DNA of 64,000 bases, from positions 1 to 64,000 of the forward strand of contig JAFFZZ010000055.1 in NCBI GenBank assembly GCA_016933915.1, in the 5' to 3' direction. Shown here one piece after another: positions 17,670 through 27,669 of the stretch. Source of the DNA: Candidatus Babeliaceae bacterium. Lineage in GTDB: Bacteria; Babelota; Babeliae; Babelales; Babelaceae. Position numbers and translations under genes: made by a program. Under the pieces are notes generated by a model, which made no database searches, had not been told where the DNA came from, and saw only the letters and a list, made by a program, of their open reading frames with translations. Numbering within the stretch: position 1 is the first letter of the stretch; each line of letters opens with the position of its first letter.

Positions 17670-20600
17670 TCAGTCTCTTATCGTGCAATCGAGATCGTTG
17701 TTTTCGGTTGCCGAATGCAGGGAGACAACGCGAACTGGCGAGGCAATACATACTTTTGCTTCCCTTAATTTTTTTGCTATTGCAAATCGAATCTGAGATT
17801 CGATTTCCCATTTTTCCATAACGCGATCTGACGATATAAAGCAACGCAGTATAAAGGAGTAGCCATTGTCGGAAAAATCTACAAGTCGAACTATAGGCGT
17901 TGGGTTCTTTAAAATGCTTGTCGACTCATCTGCTACTTGGAGTAAAAGCTGTTTTACTTTTTCAGGAGCGACAGAGTAGGGTACCATGACGTTGATATCA
18001 TCACATGCGGAGAATGATTTTGCGTAGTTCCAATTGATTACCGCTTTGGTAATGATTATCGAATTTGGCACGATATAGGTGATGCTGTTTTTTCGGCGTA
18101 GAATAGTGGAACGGGGTGTAATGTGGCGGACTTCGCCTTCGACTGCAGGTTCCTCGATGGAGATATAATCACCTATTTTGACAGGGCGTTGAACGAGTAT
18201 GATAAAATACGAGAAAAAATCTGCTATTGGTTCTTTTAAAACATAGGCAATGGCACCTAGAACAAAGGCAATTTTCATTGCTATTGCGTCGAGACCAACA
18301 CTTTGGAGACCAATCAAAAAAGCGAGGATAATAATGACGTAGCGGTTGAGTGTCATTATGGTATTTTGTATGCCGGTTCCCACCAAAATTGGATCGAAAA
18401 TTCGTTTGAATACGAATTGATTGAGTATGTAAACAAGTGCTATTCCGCCAAGCAGATAGAGTATTATTTTAAAGAGTGAATATGCGGTGATATACAGAGT
18501 TTCACCGGTAGCCTCATTAATTCCTGATGGGTATAGAGGATAGTGAATCCAGCGGGAAAAGTCTTCCCAGGAGATACCATATCCCCAGACGAGAGCGATG
18601 AGGATAATGCTAAAAATAACAAAGAAAATGAATGAAAAAAGGACAAACAGGCCGTATCCTGTTTTGCCACCCGCGAAACGTTCCTTTATAAGGATTCCTT
18701 CCGGGTAACAGAAAAAGAAATCTGAAGCAATTCGTTTAATCTGTTCATATACCCAGAGGATGACAGGGATGAGTAGTGCGGTGATGAGTAAGCGGGAAAG
18801 GACATAGAATATCTGATGCATGAGTCCGATATATGGATTACTCAATATTATGAGGAATACGAATGCGGTAAGAAGCGCATATCGGTAGTTGCTGTTGATG
18901 ATGTTTTCTAACCATTGTCCCAGTGTTGAAGCTCGGGGAATTATGCCAAAGACGTACGCTTTTCCTATAAGAACCTCTCTGCTCATAAGGATGATGAGTA
19001 CTGTAATTTGAGTGAGAGCGATAATGACGGCGTGGAGTACTTTTGGGACTTGCGAGTTGAAATAGTTGTCGACGAGGAACGCGCTGCGGAAGAGGGAGAG
19101 GATGATCGTAAGGTATATGAGTGGCATTACCTGCAATATTTTGGTTTGTAATTGCTGACTTAAAAGAATGAATGATCTCTCTCGGTTTGCTCGTACGAGG
19201 TAGGTGATGAGATGGTGCAACCCAAAAAGAACGAGTGGAATGGATATAATGAAAAAGAGAATTGAGAAGTATTTGTGTATGTGATCGAGTTCTACGAGAA
19301 TAAGAATTGTGCTCCAAAGATAGACGGGTAAAAGGTTGTTGCATAGCCAATCAACAATAAGAGCACAGAAAAAACGGAGTTTTGTAAGAAAACTATAGCG
19401 AAGTTCGCCTTGCAGAAGATACGATCTAATGCGAGGAAGATAGATACGAAGGAGCATAAAGAGCCCGATAATAATAAATAGACGCAGAAGGAGTGTAAGT
19501 ATGTTGTATATATGGGCAAGTGATTTATACGTGTTTTGTGCAGCCTTAGCCAGGTTGGTTATGGTAAGTGATGCAAGTCCAGCTCGTTTAAAATCACGCA
19601 TGAAGCGGGCAACGTCGGGAATAAAGTTGGTAATATCGGACCATTCGATAGACTCGCTTGGTCGTGACCAGAAGCTTTTCGCGCTGAGCTCTTCCATAAT
19701 TTCGGTAATCTGATTGAGTACCTCGGCGGCGAGTGTGCTGCTCTTCGTGTATGTTTCGATAAGCTTGGAACTGTTATTTATTTGTTGCCGGAGTCCTTCA
19801 TCAGCTTTGGTGAGTTTTTGTGCTGTTTCCTGAGCTTCTGTTTCTGTTGCAAAGAGTTGTTTAACTGACTGTTGTTTTACTCGCTTGAGGAGTGCCCGAA
19901 CGGTATCACGAGCGCTATTAAGGCGAAGTTGCGTGGTGATTGTTTTGTCGCGAAGATCAACAAGTTCTGAGACATCAATTTTGAGTTGTTCTTGAGCTGT
20001 TTCATACTTTTTGATTTCGCGCTCAAGGTCATCGCTAACACGAAGTTTGAGCGCGCGTGTTGTGAGACGATGCCATGTGTCAAGGATCTGAGCTTTTAAT
20101 TCTGATTGGCGGTATGCAAGTTGTGCTTCTCGTTGAAGAGCTTCAAGAAGTTGAATTTTTGTTTCCAGTGCTCCGAGTTGGGCGGCAGCAAGACCGAGAT
20201 TAACCCAGCGAATCCAATCAGTTCTGGTTTTCAGAGCATCGGGTTCAACAACCCATTCCCTAATTTGTTGCTCTGTAAGTGATGTCCCCTGTATTGCCCG
20301 TTCGTTTTCAAATTTTTCTTTTAGTTCCTCGAGTGCTGGGCTGAGTGCCTTAATCTGCTCTTCAAATTGGTTACGTTGGGTGAAGAATATTTTTTGTTTT
20401 TCATCACGTTCGGCTTGAGCTTTTTTAACTTGTTCCCCGCTGACAACAACGATTCGCTTGGCATTTGCATAAGAATCTTCAAGCTGACGGAGCTTTGTGC
20501 GAGCGATTCCAAGCTGTGTTGCGATCAGTGCTATTCGTTCCGAGCTTTCATTTGTTTTGAGATCAGCAAGTTTTTTTTGTTCCTGGAGGGTGCGCAGTTG

Positions 20601-21290
20601 TACATTAATGAGCTTTTCAAGTTGATCAGCATTAACACCTTCTGGAGTTTCGATTTTTTTACCCCCCTGCTTAAACTGTTCCCAGCGTTGTTTTTTTTCA
20701 TCAAGTTGCTTCGAAACCATTTCAAGCATGCGTTTTCTTTTTTCGAGATCGCGCTCACTTGCTCGTTTTGTTTTTTCTAGGTCATGTATGCGTTCACGGG
20801 TGTTGGAAAGATTAAGAGCTGTTGCACGTAATTCATCGAATGAGGTTGCCATCCGAATTTGATGAGTAGATGCCCTTTTTTGTGTTTCGATTTGTGCAAG
20901 TTCTTTTTGATGATCTCGTATTATCTGAAGAGTGTCATTTTCTACTTTTTGAACGTCGTTAAGAGCTTGGTACCATCTTCCTGTTTCAGCCATAAGTTGT
21001 CGTGCAAAAGAGGATGTTGCACCTTTTGTTTTTTCTTTGAGCTGATTAAGCTGTGTACTTGCTCGCTCAATAATCTTTCCTTGCTCATCGGTTTTAAGTT
21101 GAAGAATAGCTTCTTTTTGTTTGAGGAAGGCGATGTTTTTAGCAAGAATACTTTCGCCGTCCTTTGGCGTTTCAGGACCTGCCTTTTGTGTTGTTAGGCC
21201 AAATGGTATTGAGAATGCGCATGCAAAGGCATGAAAAAGAAAGAGGGACCCGAGAATGCTAAGGGGGAGCGTGGCAAGAACGCGTTTCAT
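17670..21290 (-). CDS. Large MscS-family mechanosensitive channel with long exported coiled-coil N-terminus (MscK/KefA-like layout)
   Basis: Signal-like start, about 600 aa of coiled coil, multiple TM helices, C-terminal GLDAIAMKIAFVLGAIAYVLKEPIADFFSYFIILVQRPVKIGDYISI. Confidence 0.88.
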   Translation of the reverse strand: MKRVLATLPLSILGSLFLFHAFACAFSIPFGLTTQKAGPETPKDGESILAKNIAFLKQKEAILQLKTDEQGKIIERASTQLNQLKEKTKGATSSFARQLMAETGRWYQALNDVQKVENDTLQIIRDHQKELAQIETQKRASTHQIRMATSFDELRATALNLSNTRERIHDLEKTKRASERDLEKRKRMLEMVSKQLDEKKQRWEQFKQGGKKIETPEGVNADQLEKLINVQLRTLQEQKKLADLKTNESSERIALIATQLGIARTKLRQLEDSYANAKRIVVVSGEQVKKAQAERDEKQKIFFTQRNQFEEQIKALSPALEELKEKFENERAIQGTSLTEQQIREWVVEPDALKTRTDWIRWVNLGLAAAQLGALETKIQLLEALQREAQLAYRQSELKAQILDTWHRLTTRALKLRVSDDLEREIKKYETAQEQLKIDVSELVDLRDKTITTQLRLNSARDTVRALLKRVKQQSVKQLFATETEAQETAQKLTKADEGLRQQINNSSKLIETYTKSSTLAAEVLNQITEIMEELSAKSFWSRPSESIEWSDITNFIPDVARFMRDFKRAGLASLTITNLAKAAQNTYKSLAHIYNILTLLLRLFIIIGLFMLLRIYLPRIRSYLLQGELRYSFLTKLRFFCALIVDWLCNNLLPVYLWSTILILVELDHIHKYFSILFFIISIPLVLFGLHHLITYLVRANRERSFILLSQQLQTKILQVMPLIYLTIILSLFRSAFLVDNYFNSQVPKVLHAVIIALTQITVLIILMSREVLIGKAYVFGIIPRASTLGQWLENIINSNYRYALLTAFVFLIILSNPYIGLMHQIFYVLSRLLITALLIPVILWVYEQIKRIASDFFFCYPEGILIKERFAGGKTGYGLFVLFSFIFFVIFSIILIALVWGYGISWEDFSRWIHYPLYPSGINEATGETLYITAYSLFKIILYLLGGIALVYILNQFVFKRIFDPILVGTGIQNTIMTLNRYVIIILAFLIGLQSVGLDAIAMKIAFVLGAIAYVLKEPIADFFSYFIILVQRPVKIGDYISIEEPAVEGEVRHITPRSTILRRKNSITYIVPNSIIITKAVINWNYAKSFSACDDINVMVPYSVAPEKVKQLLLQVADESTSILKNPTPIVRLVDFSDNGYSFILRCFISSDRVMEKWEIESQIRFAIAKKLREAKVCIASPVRVVSLHSATENNDLDCTIRD

Positions 21291-21907
21291 GTTTGCCCAA
21301 TCTGTTTTAAAAAGGTGGTCGTTTTAAAAAAGTGCGCCGAAGGATGAGTTTCGATACAGTGGTGAAGCCACTCTATCATAAGCGATCGATTAACTGCACC
21401 CTTACGTTCGTTTACCATAGTATCTTGCAAACGAGAAATCAAGAAATTAGGGTTTGTACGAAAATGTTCCGGATAAATGCCAATGGCCAGAAAGAAACTG
21501 CCCATAAAAGCAAGTTTAAAATCAATTTCTTGAATACCGTCTGGTAGCGGTCGAAAGAGATGTGCAAAAAGAGAGACTAGTTCTGGGTATGGTTCATTTA
21601 GCGCGAGAAATGATGCGCTAATTTCAAGGAAGTGATGTAAAAATAGGAGATCTTTTGTTACCCAACAAGCGGGTTGTCGTACCATGTTAACTCGTTGTAG
21701 TAGGTATGGGGATCTGGGAGATGTTTCTGCTTCAATAAATGAACCGTTAATACATCTTGGAAATGTATGGCGAGCGCAGAATGAACAAAAAATGAGCCCT
21801 TCGCGAATATCAAAAAGTGTGCAGCAAAGTCTCTCTGGAAGATATGACCGAATAATGAAGCCGCTGCGCATATAAAATCCTTTGATTGGTGCTTTCAAAT
21901 GTACCAT
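21287..21907 (-). CDS. Possible divergent RecO-like protein
   Basis: Overall size and pattern only (barrel-like start, LNEPYPELVSLFAHLF helical region); weak. Confidence 0.3.
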   Translation of the reverse strand: MVHLKAPIKGFYMRSGFIIRSYLPERLCCTLFDIREGLIFCSFCARHTFPRCINGSFIEAETSPRSPYLLQRVNMVRQPACWVTKDLLFLHHFLEISASFLALNEPYPELVSLFAHLFRPLPDGIQEIDFKLAFMGSFFLAIGIYPEHFRTNPNFLISRLQDTMVNERKGAVNRSLMIEWLHHCIETHPSAHFFKTTTFLKQIGQT

Positions 21908-22095
21908 GAGCAGACTCTGTTGCGCTAGAGTATCTTATTTACCCATTTTTCGTTTGAAAACTTGCTTCTGAAGACCCAGTTTTTCTCGCAAGGATCTTGA
22001 GAAAAAGGTTTGAAATATTGCTATTTGTCACGATGCTTTGGTATGGTGAGGATGTAGAAGTATATAATTCTTGTGTAAGAAAAAAGGAGCTCCTG

Positions 22096-22905
22096 ATGAA
22101 ATTAATGGAAAAAGCGGTTCTCTTGATAGTTTCATTTACGTTTTTCAGTACCGTATCCGCAATAACGGATGTTAAGATACCAGAGATTCAAATTGAAGAA
22201 TTGACAGGCGTAGGGCAGAGGGCCCTTGATTTTGCAAAAACACTTGACGTTGGAGTGATTGCTCGATGGGTTGCTGATCAGCTTGGAAATATAAGCACGG
22301 TGGGATCGCCTGAAGATATTATGGCAAACTTGTGGAAGCAAGCATTGGCTGTTTCTCGGTATATTCCAGTTGGTCTTCTCGCTCCAATTATTCCTGCCGA
22401 TACTTTGCGTATTGTTTTAGAGCGTCCACTGGAACCAAGTGGCAAATTGGCACCTCAGATAATTGTGGATATTAAAAAGATAGGCTTGCCTCGTGCTCGC
22501 TGGATGCTTGCACTTGCTAAGCAGTTAGTGGAAAATCCTCAGGAGTTTTTAGGAAAGATTCGTTTTGGGCTGCTCTTACTTTCATTGCCTGAGCCAATTA
22601 TGGAGGTTGCAAATAGAGTTCTCGATCTCTTTGATATTCATCCAGAGCTAGTTAATATGATTGCCAGAACGTTCAATCAGATTCTTTTCCAAGGCCCATA
22701 CTCGGTACAGGCGTTTGTTGATCGTTTGGAGCGTGAGCCAGTGGATACATTGCAGGCTCCATTGATTCATGATGCTATTATTGCTGTTCGCGATAATATC
22801 GAGAAATTACTTCCGGTGATTAAACCATATCTTCCGATGATTATCGATGAGGTGAAAAACATTATCGAGAAGATGCAAGCAGCACCACAACCAAAGGCGC
22901 TGTAA
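22096..22905 (+). CDS. Predicted exported protein, unknown function
   Basis: Start MKLMEKAVLLIVSFTFFSTVSA with AAGGAG upstream. Confidence 0.7.
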   Translation: MKLMEKAVLLIVSFTFFSTVSAITDVKIPEIQIEELTGVGQRALDFAKTLDVGVIARWVADQLGNISTVGSPEDIMANLWKQALAVSRYIPVGLLAPIIPADTLRIVLERPLEPSGKLAPQIIVDIKKIGLPRARWMLALAKQLVENPQEFLGKIRFGLLLLSLPEPIMEVANRVLDLFDIHPELVNMIARTFNQILFQGPYSVQAFVDRLEREPVDTLQAPLIHDAIIAVRDNIEKLLPVIKPYLPMIIDEVKNIIEKMQAAPQPKAL

Positions 22906-22968
22906 TTTGGTGGTGTAGTTTAAATAAGGAAAAATAAGTTAAAGAACTGGACAAAAAGGAGAAGAACC

Positions 22969-23415
22969 ATGAATAAGAAAGTATCTATATTGATGAGCGT
23001 TGTTGCTCTGACAATGTCTCTGAAGATTATGGCGGCGCCACAGTCACCAGAACTAATTCCTGAGCCAGGGACAGCTGGTCCACTGTACTACTTTGATATC
23101 TTGAAAAAATCAGGAATTTCCCCTGAATCTGCAAGTGCGATGAGCGCAGTATTTGTAGCTGCTATGGAAATGATTGAGCGAGAGCCGGGTAAGAAGAAGT
23201 TAATTGAGGCTGTTGCGCGGATAGTAGGAACTCAGGCTACTACTATTGCGGCGCAGATGGAGCAGGGGGTAACGAAAAACTCAATGCCGCCAACATGTAT
23301 GGTGGCGGAGGCTCTTGAAAAAGGGACGTTCGTATCTCCAGACCCGCGGGCTTTGGCGTTGGCAAAGCGAGCCTGCGTTATTGAACAAAATCGTAGCAGA
23401 GCGGAACCGGAATAA
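22969..23415 (+). CDS. Predicted exported protein, C-x25-C motif
   Basis: Signal peptide; CMVAEALEKGTFVSPDPRALALAKRACVIEQ. Confidence 0.75.
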   Translation: MNKKVSILMSVVALTMSLKIMAAPQSPELIPEPGTAGPLYYFDILKKSGISPESASAMSAVFVAAMEMIEREPGKKKLIEAVARIVGTQATTIAAQMEQGVTKNSMPPTCMVAEALEKGTFVSPDPRALALAKRACVIEQNRSRAEPE

Positions 23416-23470
23416 GTCCAGTTGATTACTTAAATTATTCAATAAAATAAATAAAATAAGGAGATTTCTC

Positions 23471-23941
23471 ATGAAGATTAGTCGGATGATGCTCATGCTC
23501 ATGGGCGTGATGTTTATCTCTTCTGTTGCATTGCATGCAACGATGACCACGTTACCATCGGCGCCAGCAGTTACGTCGGCAATGGAAGCCTTCAATAAGG
23601 CGGTTGACCTTGTTGGGCCAGATCCTGTTGATATTCTTGGTTGGTTTTATGCTGCTATTGTTGCAGAGTTACGGGCGATGGTGCAAGTGGTTGGCGACAA
23701 CTGTAGGGTTGCTGAGGAGTTAATTAAGCAAGGTCCAGAGCCGCTAGACATTTTCAGGGCGTTTCATGCCAAGAAATTGGCGGTGATGGGTAAGGCCTGC
23801 GTGTTGCAACGGTCTATGGGTGGAGCGGTACCGGGTGAGATAGAGTTAAAACCTACTTCCCCAGAGTTGTCACCATTGACGTTGCCACCACTCGTGTCTG
23901 AGACATCGAAGATACCTGATCTTTTCCGAACACGTCGATAA
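23471..23941 (+). CDS. Predicted exported protein, C-x31-C motif
   Basis: Signal peptide; CRVAEELIKQGPEPLDIFRAFHAKKLAVMGKACVLQR. Confidence 0.75.
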   Translation: MKISRMMLMLMGVMFISSVALHATMTTLPSAPAVTSAMEAFNKAVDLVGPDPVDILGWFYAAIVAELRAMVQVVGDNCRVAEELIKQGPEPLDIFRAFHAKKLAVMGKACVLQRSMGGAVPGEIELKPTSPELSPLTLPPLVSETSKIPDLFRTRR

Positions 23942-23957
23942 AAGATAACCCATTGTT

Positions 23958-24788
23958 ATGAATATGAAGGTCCTTTTTCATATTTTGATGTTTGGGGTGT
24001 TATCAGTTGTTGGGGTGTCCCTTTATGGCGACACCCCAGCATGTCTTGCCTTGCAGGAATTGCTTCGCGCTGGTCCTCAACCATGGGATGTTACTCGTCT
24101 CGCTTTTAACAGTGCCAAGCTTTCGCTGGATACTGCTTGCACTCTCGAGAAACGATTGCAGCTTGAACAGGTCTATAAGCCTATAGAACACATTTATACT
24201 CCTGTTATTGAAGGAGCTTCCGATGTCTTTTCGCTTAAATTTCCACGGCAGCTACAGGGTGTATTGAGTAAGCATATTTTTGAGTCTGCAAAACAGCTGC
24301 ATGCGGCAGCAACGCAGGTTATTGGTATAGGTCCACTTCTTTCGGAAAAACTATATTCCGTACTTGAGCGCTACCAAAGTGATCTTAAAAATAAGCTTAA
24401 GCAGGTTGCGGATGTTAAGGCAAAAATAGCTGGCGTAAAAGAGTTTGTTGAAACCAGCCCGCTTCTTGTTAATGCTGAGCGAATGTTTAAAAATAAAACA
24501 GCAATTTCCGCTTCTTATGGACTTATCGAAAAGGTGGTTAATATTCGCAAGAATGCACGTGTTGCTATAGCTGAACTTGAAAAAACGCTGGCGATATTAG
24601 AGGCCGAGTCTGCTGAGTTGCGGGCTATTATTGATCATCTGCTTGCCTCAAAGCCACGTGTTTTGGGTTATGTCAATAACTTGGCGCATGATGTGGTTAC
24701 CCTGATGACACAAAAAAATCGAGTTGGCTCTCATCTCATTCAGATGATTCAGCAGTATGGCAAACTTCTTGCCGATAGGAACTTATAG
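23958..24788 (+). CDS. Predicted exported protein, C-x31-C motif plus helical C-terminal region
   Basis: Signal peptide; CLALQELLRAGPQPWDVTRLAFNSAKLSLDTACTLEK. Confidence 0.75.
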   Translation: MNMKVLFHILMFGVLSVVGVSLYGDTPACLALQELLRAGPQPWDVTRLAFNSAKLSLDTACTLEKRLQLEQVYKPIEHIYTPVIEGASDVFSLKFPRQLQGVLSKHIFESAKQLHAAATQVIGIGPLLSEKLYSVLERYQSDLKNKLKQVADVKAKIAGVKEFVETSPLLVNAERMFKNKTAISASYGLIEKVVNIRKNARVAIAELEKTLAILEAESAELRAIIDHLLASKPRVLGYVNNLAHDVVTLMTQKNRVGSHLIQMIQQYGKLLADRNL

Positions 24789-24797
24789 GAGGTTACC

Positions 24798-25394
24798 ATG
24801 AATCGTTTAATACACGGTTTCTTTTTTATGTTTCTATTTAATGTGATATTTGCTGTTGATCCTCTTGCACAAGTTAACGAAAAGAGAGATGAGATTGAAA
24901 AGCAGTTAGCAACATTGCGCGATTTTCGGGTTCAACTTGAGGGCGTCTCGGTTGGTCTATTTGATGCAATGAAGCAACTTAAAGATCAGAAGAAAATGGT
25001 GGATGATTATGGGGGAATTTTAGATCAGCTATATCAAGGATTTGTTACCCCCTATGAAGCTTTGAAAAAGAATGTAGATCCGACTTTGTACCCACTCCTT
25101 AATTCATTATCTGCTGCCCATAGGAATGTACTTAAGATGCTTCTTGCGGCCGCGCATTTGGGTGTAGTTTCCGATCTTTTGATTAGATTTAAACAAATTT
25201 TAGGCCTTGTTGATCAGACACTTTCGGCTGTTATGAAAGGATTTCAGCCACATCTTGGGGTATTTGATAAAACAAAGGATGAAAAAGGAATCTATCAGGG
25301 AATTGCTAAGACAGAAACTGCCCTTGTCGCTGTTGTTAAAAATATTGATGATTTAGTACAGGTCTTGCAGCCGTTATTGTCATTGTTGAAGTAG
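24798..25394 (+). CDS. Predicted exported helical protein
   Basis: ORF 198 aa with signal-like N-terminus and GGAGG upstream. Confidence 0.7.
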   Translation: MNRLIHGFFFMFLFNVIFAVDPLAQVNEKRDEIEKQLATLRDFRVQLEGVSVGLFDAMKQLKDQKKMVDDYGGILDQLYQGFVTPYEALKKNVDPTLYPLLNSLSAAHRNVLKMLLAAAHLGVVSDLLIRFKQILGLVDQTLSAVMKGFQPHLGVFDKTKDEKGIYQGIAKTETALVAVVKNIDDLVQVLQPLLSLLK

Positions 25395-25404
25395 TGATTA
25401 TTAG

Positions 25405-26091
25405 TTATAACCTATCTCGTAAAGAATCTGTTTCGTTTTCGATTATATACGAAAATTCTTCTGCATAGGCATTAGCCAGACAGTTGCTTATGATGACGAG
25501 AATATTTTCCCGGTTTACATCCATGGCCGATTTGGTGTAATTCAAAGAGCCGGTTACTACAATTTTTTTTTTTCCCTTGGTTGCTGCTGGTTTATGGAGG
25601 ACGATAAATTTATGATGCAAAATTGCGTATCGCGACTTATTGGCTATTTCTGCACAAGGAAAAATAAATACGGCTATTCCCTTTCGGTGAAGTTCGATTG
25701 CTTTATTTAAGCGTGTGTCGAGTTCTCCTGCATCGACGAGGAGTTCAACCTTGACGCCACGTCGGTGAAGCTCGATTAATTTTTCTGCGAAGGCAAGATC
25801 AGTAAGTTTGAAGGCGGCAATTTGAACTTTTTCCTTTTCGCTATCGAGAAGTTCTAGAAGTATGCGGCGAATATTATCGCGTGGAGCAAAAAACTGGCGC
25901 AACTGACATTCGGTGCATGAATCCGAACTAAAGGAGTTGTGACGGGCCCCCTTTTGTGGAATGCAGAATGGTGAATATTTGGGTGAAGCTTCCGAGTGAT
26001 CGCGATAACGAAGACTTTTAACGGAACCAACGATGCAGGCAAACATAATGATACCATATAGTATTCCGATACGTAGGCGACCGTTCCTCAT
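25405..26091 (-). CDS. Exported phospholipase-D-like (single HKD) nuclease/phospholipase
   Basis: VQIAAFKLTD...HHKFIVLHK...GSLNYTKSAMDVNRENILVI. Confidence 0.85.
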   Translation of the reverse strand: MRNGRLRIGILYGIIMFACIVGSVKSLRYRDHSEASPKYSPFCIPQKGARHNSFSSDSCTECQLRQFFAPRDNIRRILLELLDSEKEKVQIAAFKLTDLAFAEKLIELHRRGVKVELLVDAGELDTRLNKAIELHRKGIAVFIFPCAEIANKSRYAILHHKFIVLHKPAATKGKKKIVVTGSLNYTKSAMDVNRENILVIISNCLANAYAEEFSYIIENETDSLRDRL

Positions 26092-26160
26092 TACCCCAAT
26101 CCTCGCGTATACTCAACAGTGTACTGGCCAATAGCCTATCTTATACCGTGGAAAAATACT

Positions 26161-26895
26161 ATGAAAAAAAAGTCTCAATCAGTTCGTCGCGTGGTTGTAT
26201 ATGGGATTCACCCAATCCTAGAGCTTCTTTCCGCCAAAAAAAGATCTCTTTTGCATGTCTATACAACTAAGCCAGCACCTCGTGCGTGTGCTCAAATAGT
26301 ACGCAATTTGCCGGCACACGTCCCCATTTCATATGTGAGCAAAGAGATGTTAAATCGTTTAGCGGGGACGGTAGAACATCAAGGGGTTGTTGCTCTGGCG
26401 CAACCATTACCGATACGGGGAAAATCATTTGATCCTGCTCGACAGCGCTTTGTGGTGTTAATTGACGGGGTGCAGGATACAAGAAATTTAGGCGGGATTA
26501 TTCGTTCAGCATCTTGTACCGGGGTTGATGGAATTGTGGTTCCACGCACTGGTTGTGCACCGCTCAATGCATCAGTTGGAAAGGCATCTGTCGGGCTTGT
26601 CGATCAAGTTGAAATCTGGCAGCCGCCAACAGCATATAAGGCGGCATTGGAATTAAAGGGAGCAGGATATAATCTTTTTATGGCTGCTTTGGGTGGGAGC
26701 GATGCTACTACGGTGTCATACAAATTGCCGCTTTGCGTTGTTATTGGGAGTGAGGAACGTGGGATTTCTTTCGAAGTAAAACGATTGGGAACAACAGTAA
26801 TGTTGCCACAACGTGACCCTGCTATTTCATACAATGCTTCAGTTGCTGCCGGTATCTTACTATTCCTTGTTTCCCATCAAAATACAATTATCTGA
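26161..26895 (+). CDS. rlmB: SpoU-family RNA 2'-O-methyltransferase (RlmB-like)
   Basis: VYGIHPILELL, LIDGVQDTRNLGGIIRSASCTGVDGIV, VIGSEERGIS, LPQRDPAISYNASVAAGILLF. Confidence 0.88.
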   Translation: MKKKSQSVRRVVVYGIHPILELLSAKKRSLLHVYTTKPAPRACAQIVRNLPAHVPISYVSKEMLNRLAGTVEHQGVVALAQPLPIRGKSFDPARQRFVVLIDGVQDTRNLGGIIRSASCTGVDGIVVPRTGCAPLNASVGKASVGLVDQVEIWQPPTAYKAALELKGAGYNLFMAALGGSDATTVSYKLPLCVVIGSEERGISFEVKRLGTTVMLPQRDPAISYNASVAAGILLFLVSHQNTII

Positions 26896-26913
26896 ACCCC
26901 GTTTCTTGACCGC

Positions 26914-27669
26914 GTGGTGTCCACTGTACTACAAAGAAAGAGAAGGGCACTGGGGGGTGTCAAGGGGACAGTCATGGGACGACTACCAATTGTATGGGGT
27001 CTGTTGGCAGTGCAGCTTGTTGCTGCTGCTAAAGATTTTGTGATGCTTGATCTAGACAATACACTGAGCGATTCAGCAAAAGAACAGATTCGGCGTGTTG
27101 TTTCTGATGGAAAGATACAAGGCCGGGATGCCGGCAAGATGCTTGCATTACTGCGAGAGGATATTCCAGCACTCAAATGGTTGGTTATTCAAAAACGTTT
27201 TGATGTGCTTCCCTCTCTTTTAATCTCGTACGATGAGCCGTATCTGAATGTTTGTATACCTGGTGGCGATTCTTTGATACTTTCTCGTGAGAAAACGTAT
27301 ACGCCGTCCAAAGCGTTTCGTGCTGATATTGTTGGTCAGGTACCATGTCTTACATTGGAGATTCCAGAATCGTGTGTTTCGAGTCATCTTCCCTTTGTTG
27401 CTCAGTGGGCGGTTCAGGCGCCAGCTGAGATTTGGAACTCTTACCGAATCTCTTGGCATGGAATTCATTACCTTTCCCTTGTTCCTAAAACATTTCCCTT
27501 GCGACGTTTTGTGATTACTGCTGATCAGCCTTTAACAGACCAGTTTTTTTCATTGGTGCGTTGGGTCTGTGCTCGGCGATTACCGCCCGATGGAACAAAA
27601 ACGCCATGGTGTATAGATATGCGATTTAGGGGGCGACTAATTCTTATTAAAGAAGGGAAATTAAAATGA
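26914..27669 (+). CDS. Hypothetical protein immediately upstream of ftsA; possible divergent FtsQ
   Basis: Position, one N-terminal hydrophobic segment, C-terminal CIDMRFRGRLILIKEGK; start uncertain (26914 or 26973). Confidence 0.4.
   Translation: MVSTVLQRKRRALGGVKGTVMGRLPIVWGLLAVQLVAAAKDFVMLDLDNTLSDSAKEQIRRVVSDGKIQGRDAGKMLALLREDIPALKWLVIQKRFDVLPSLLISYDEPYLNVCIPGGDSLILSREKTYTPSKAFRADIVGQVPCLTLEIPESCVSSHLPFVAQWAVQAPAEIWNSYRISWHGIHYLSLVPKTFPLRRFVITADQPLTDQFFSLVRWVCARRLPPDGTKTPWCIDMRFRGRLILIKEGKLK

Noticed and set aside
17643-17844. N-terminal part of ORF 17194-17844(-)
   Set aside because: Out-of-frame read of the MscS gene C-terminus; real start is probably 17642 with a frameshift.
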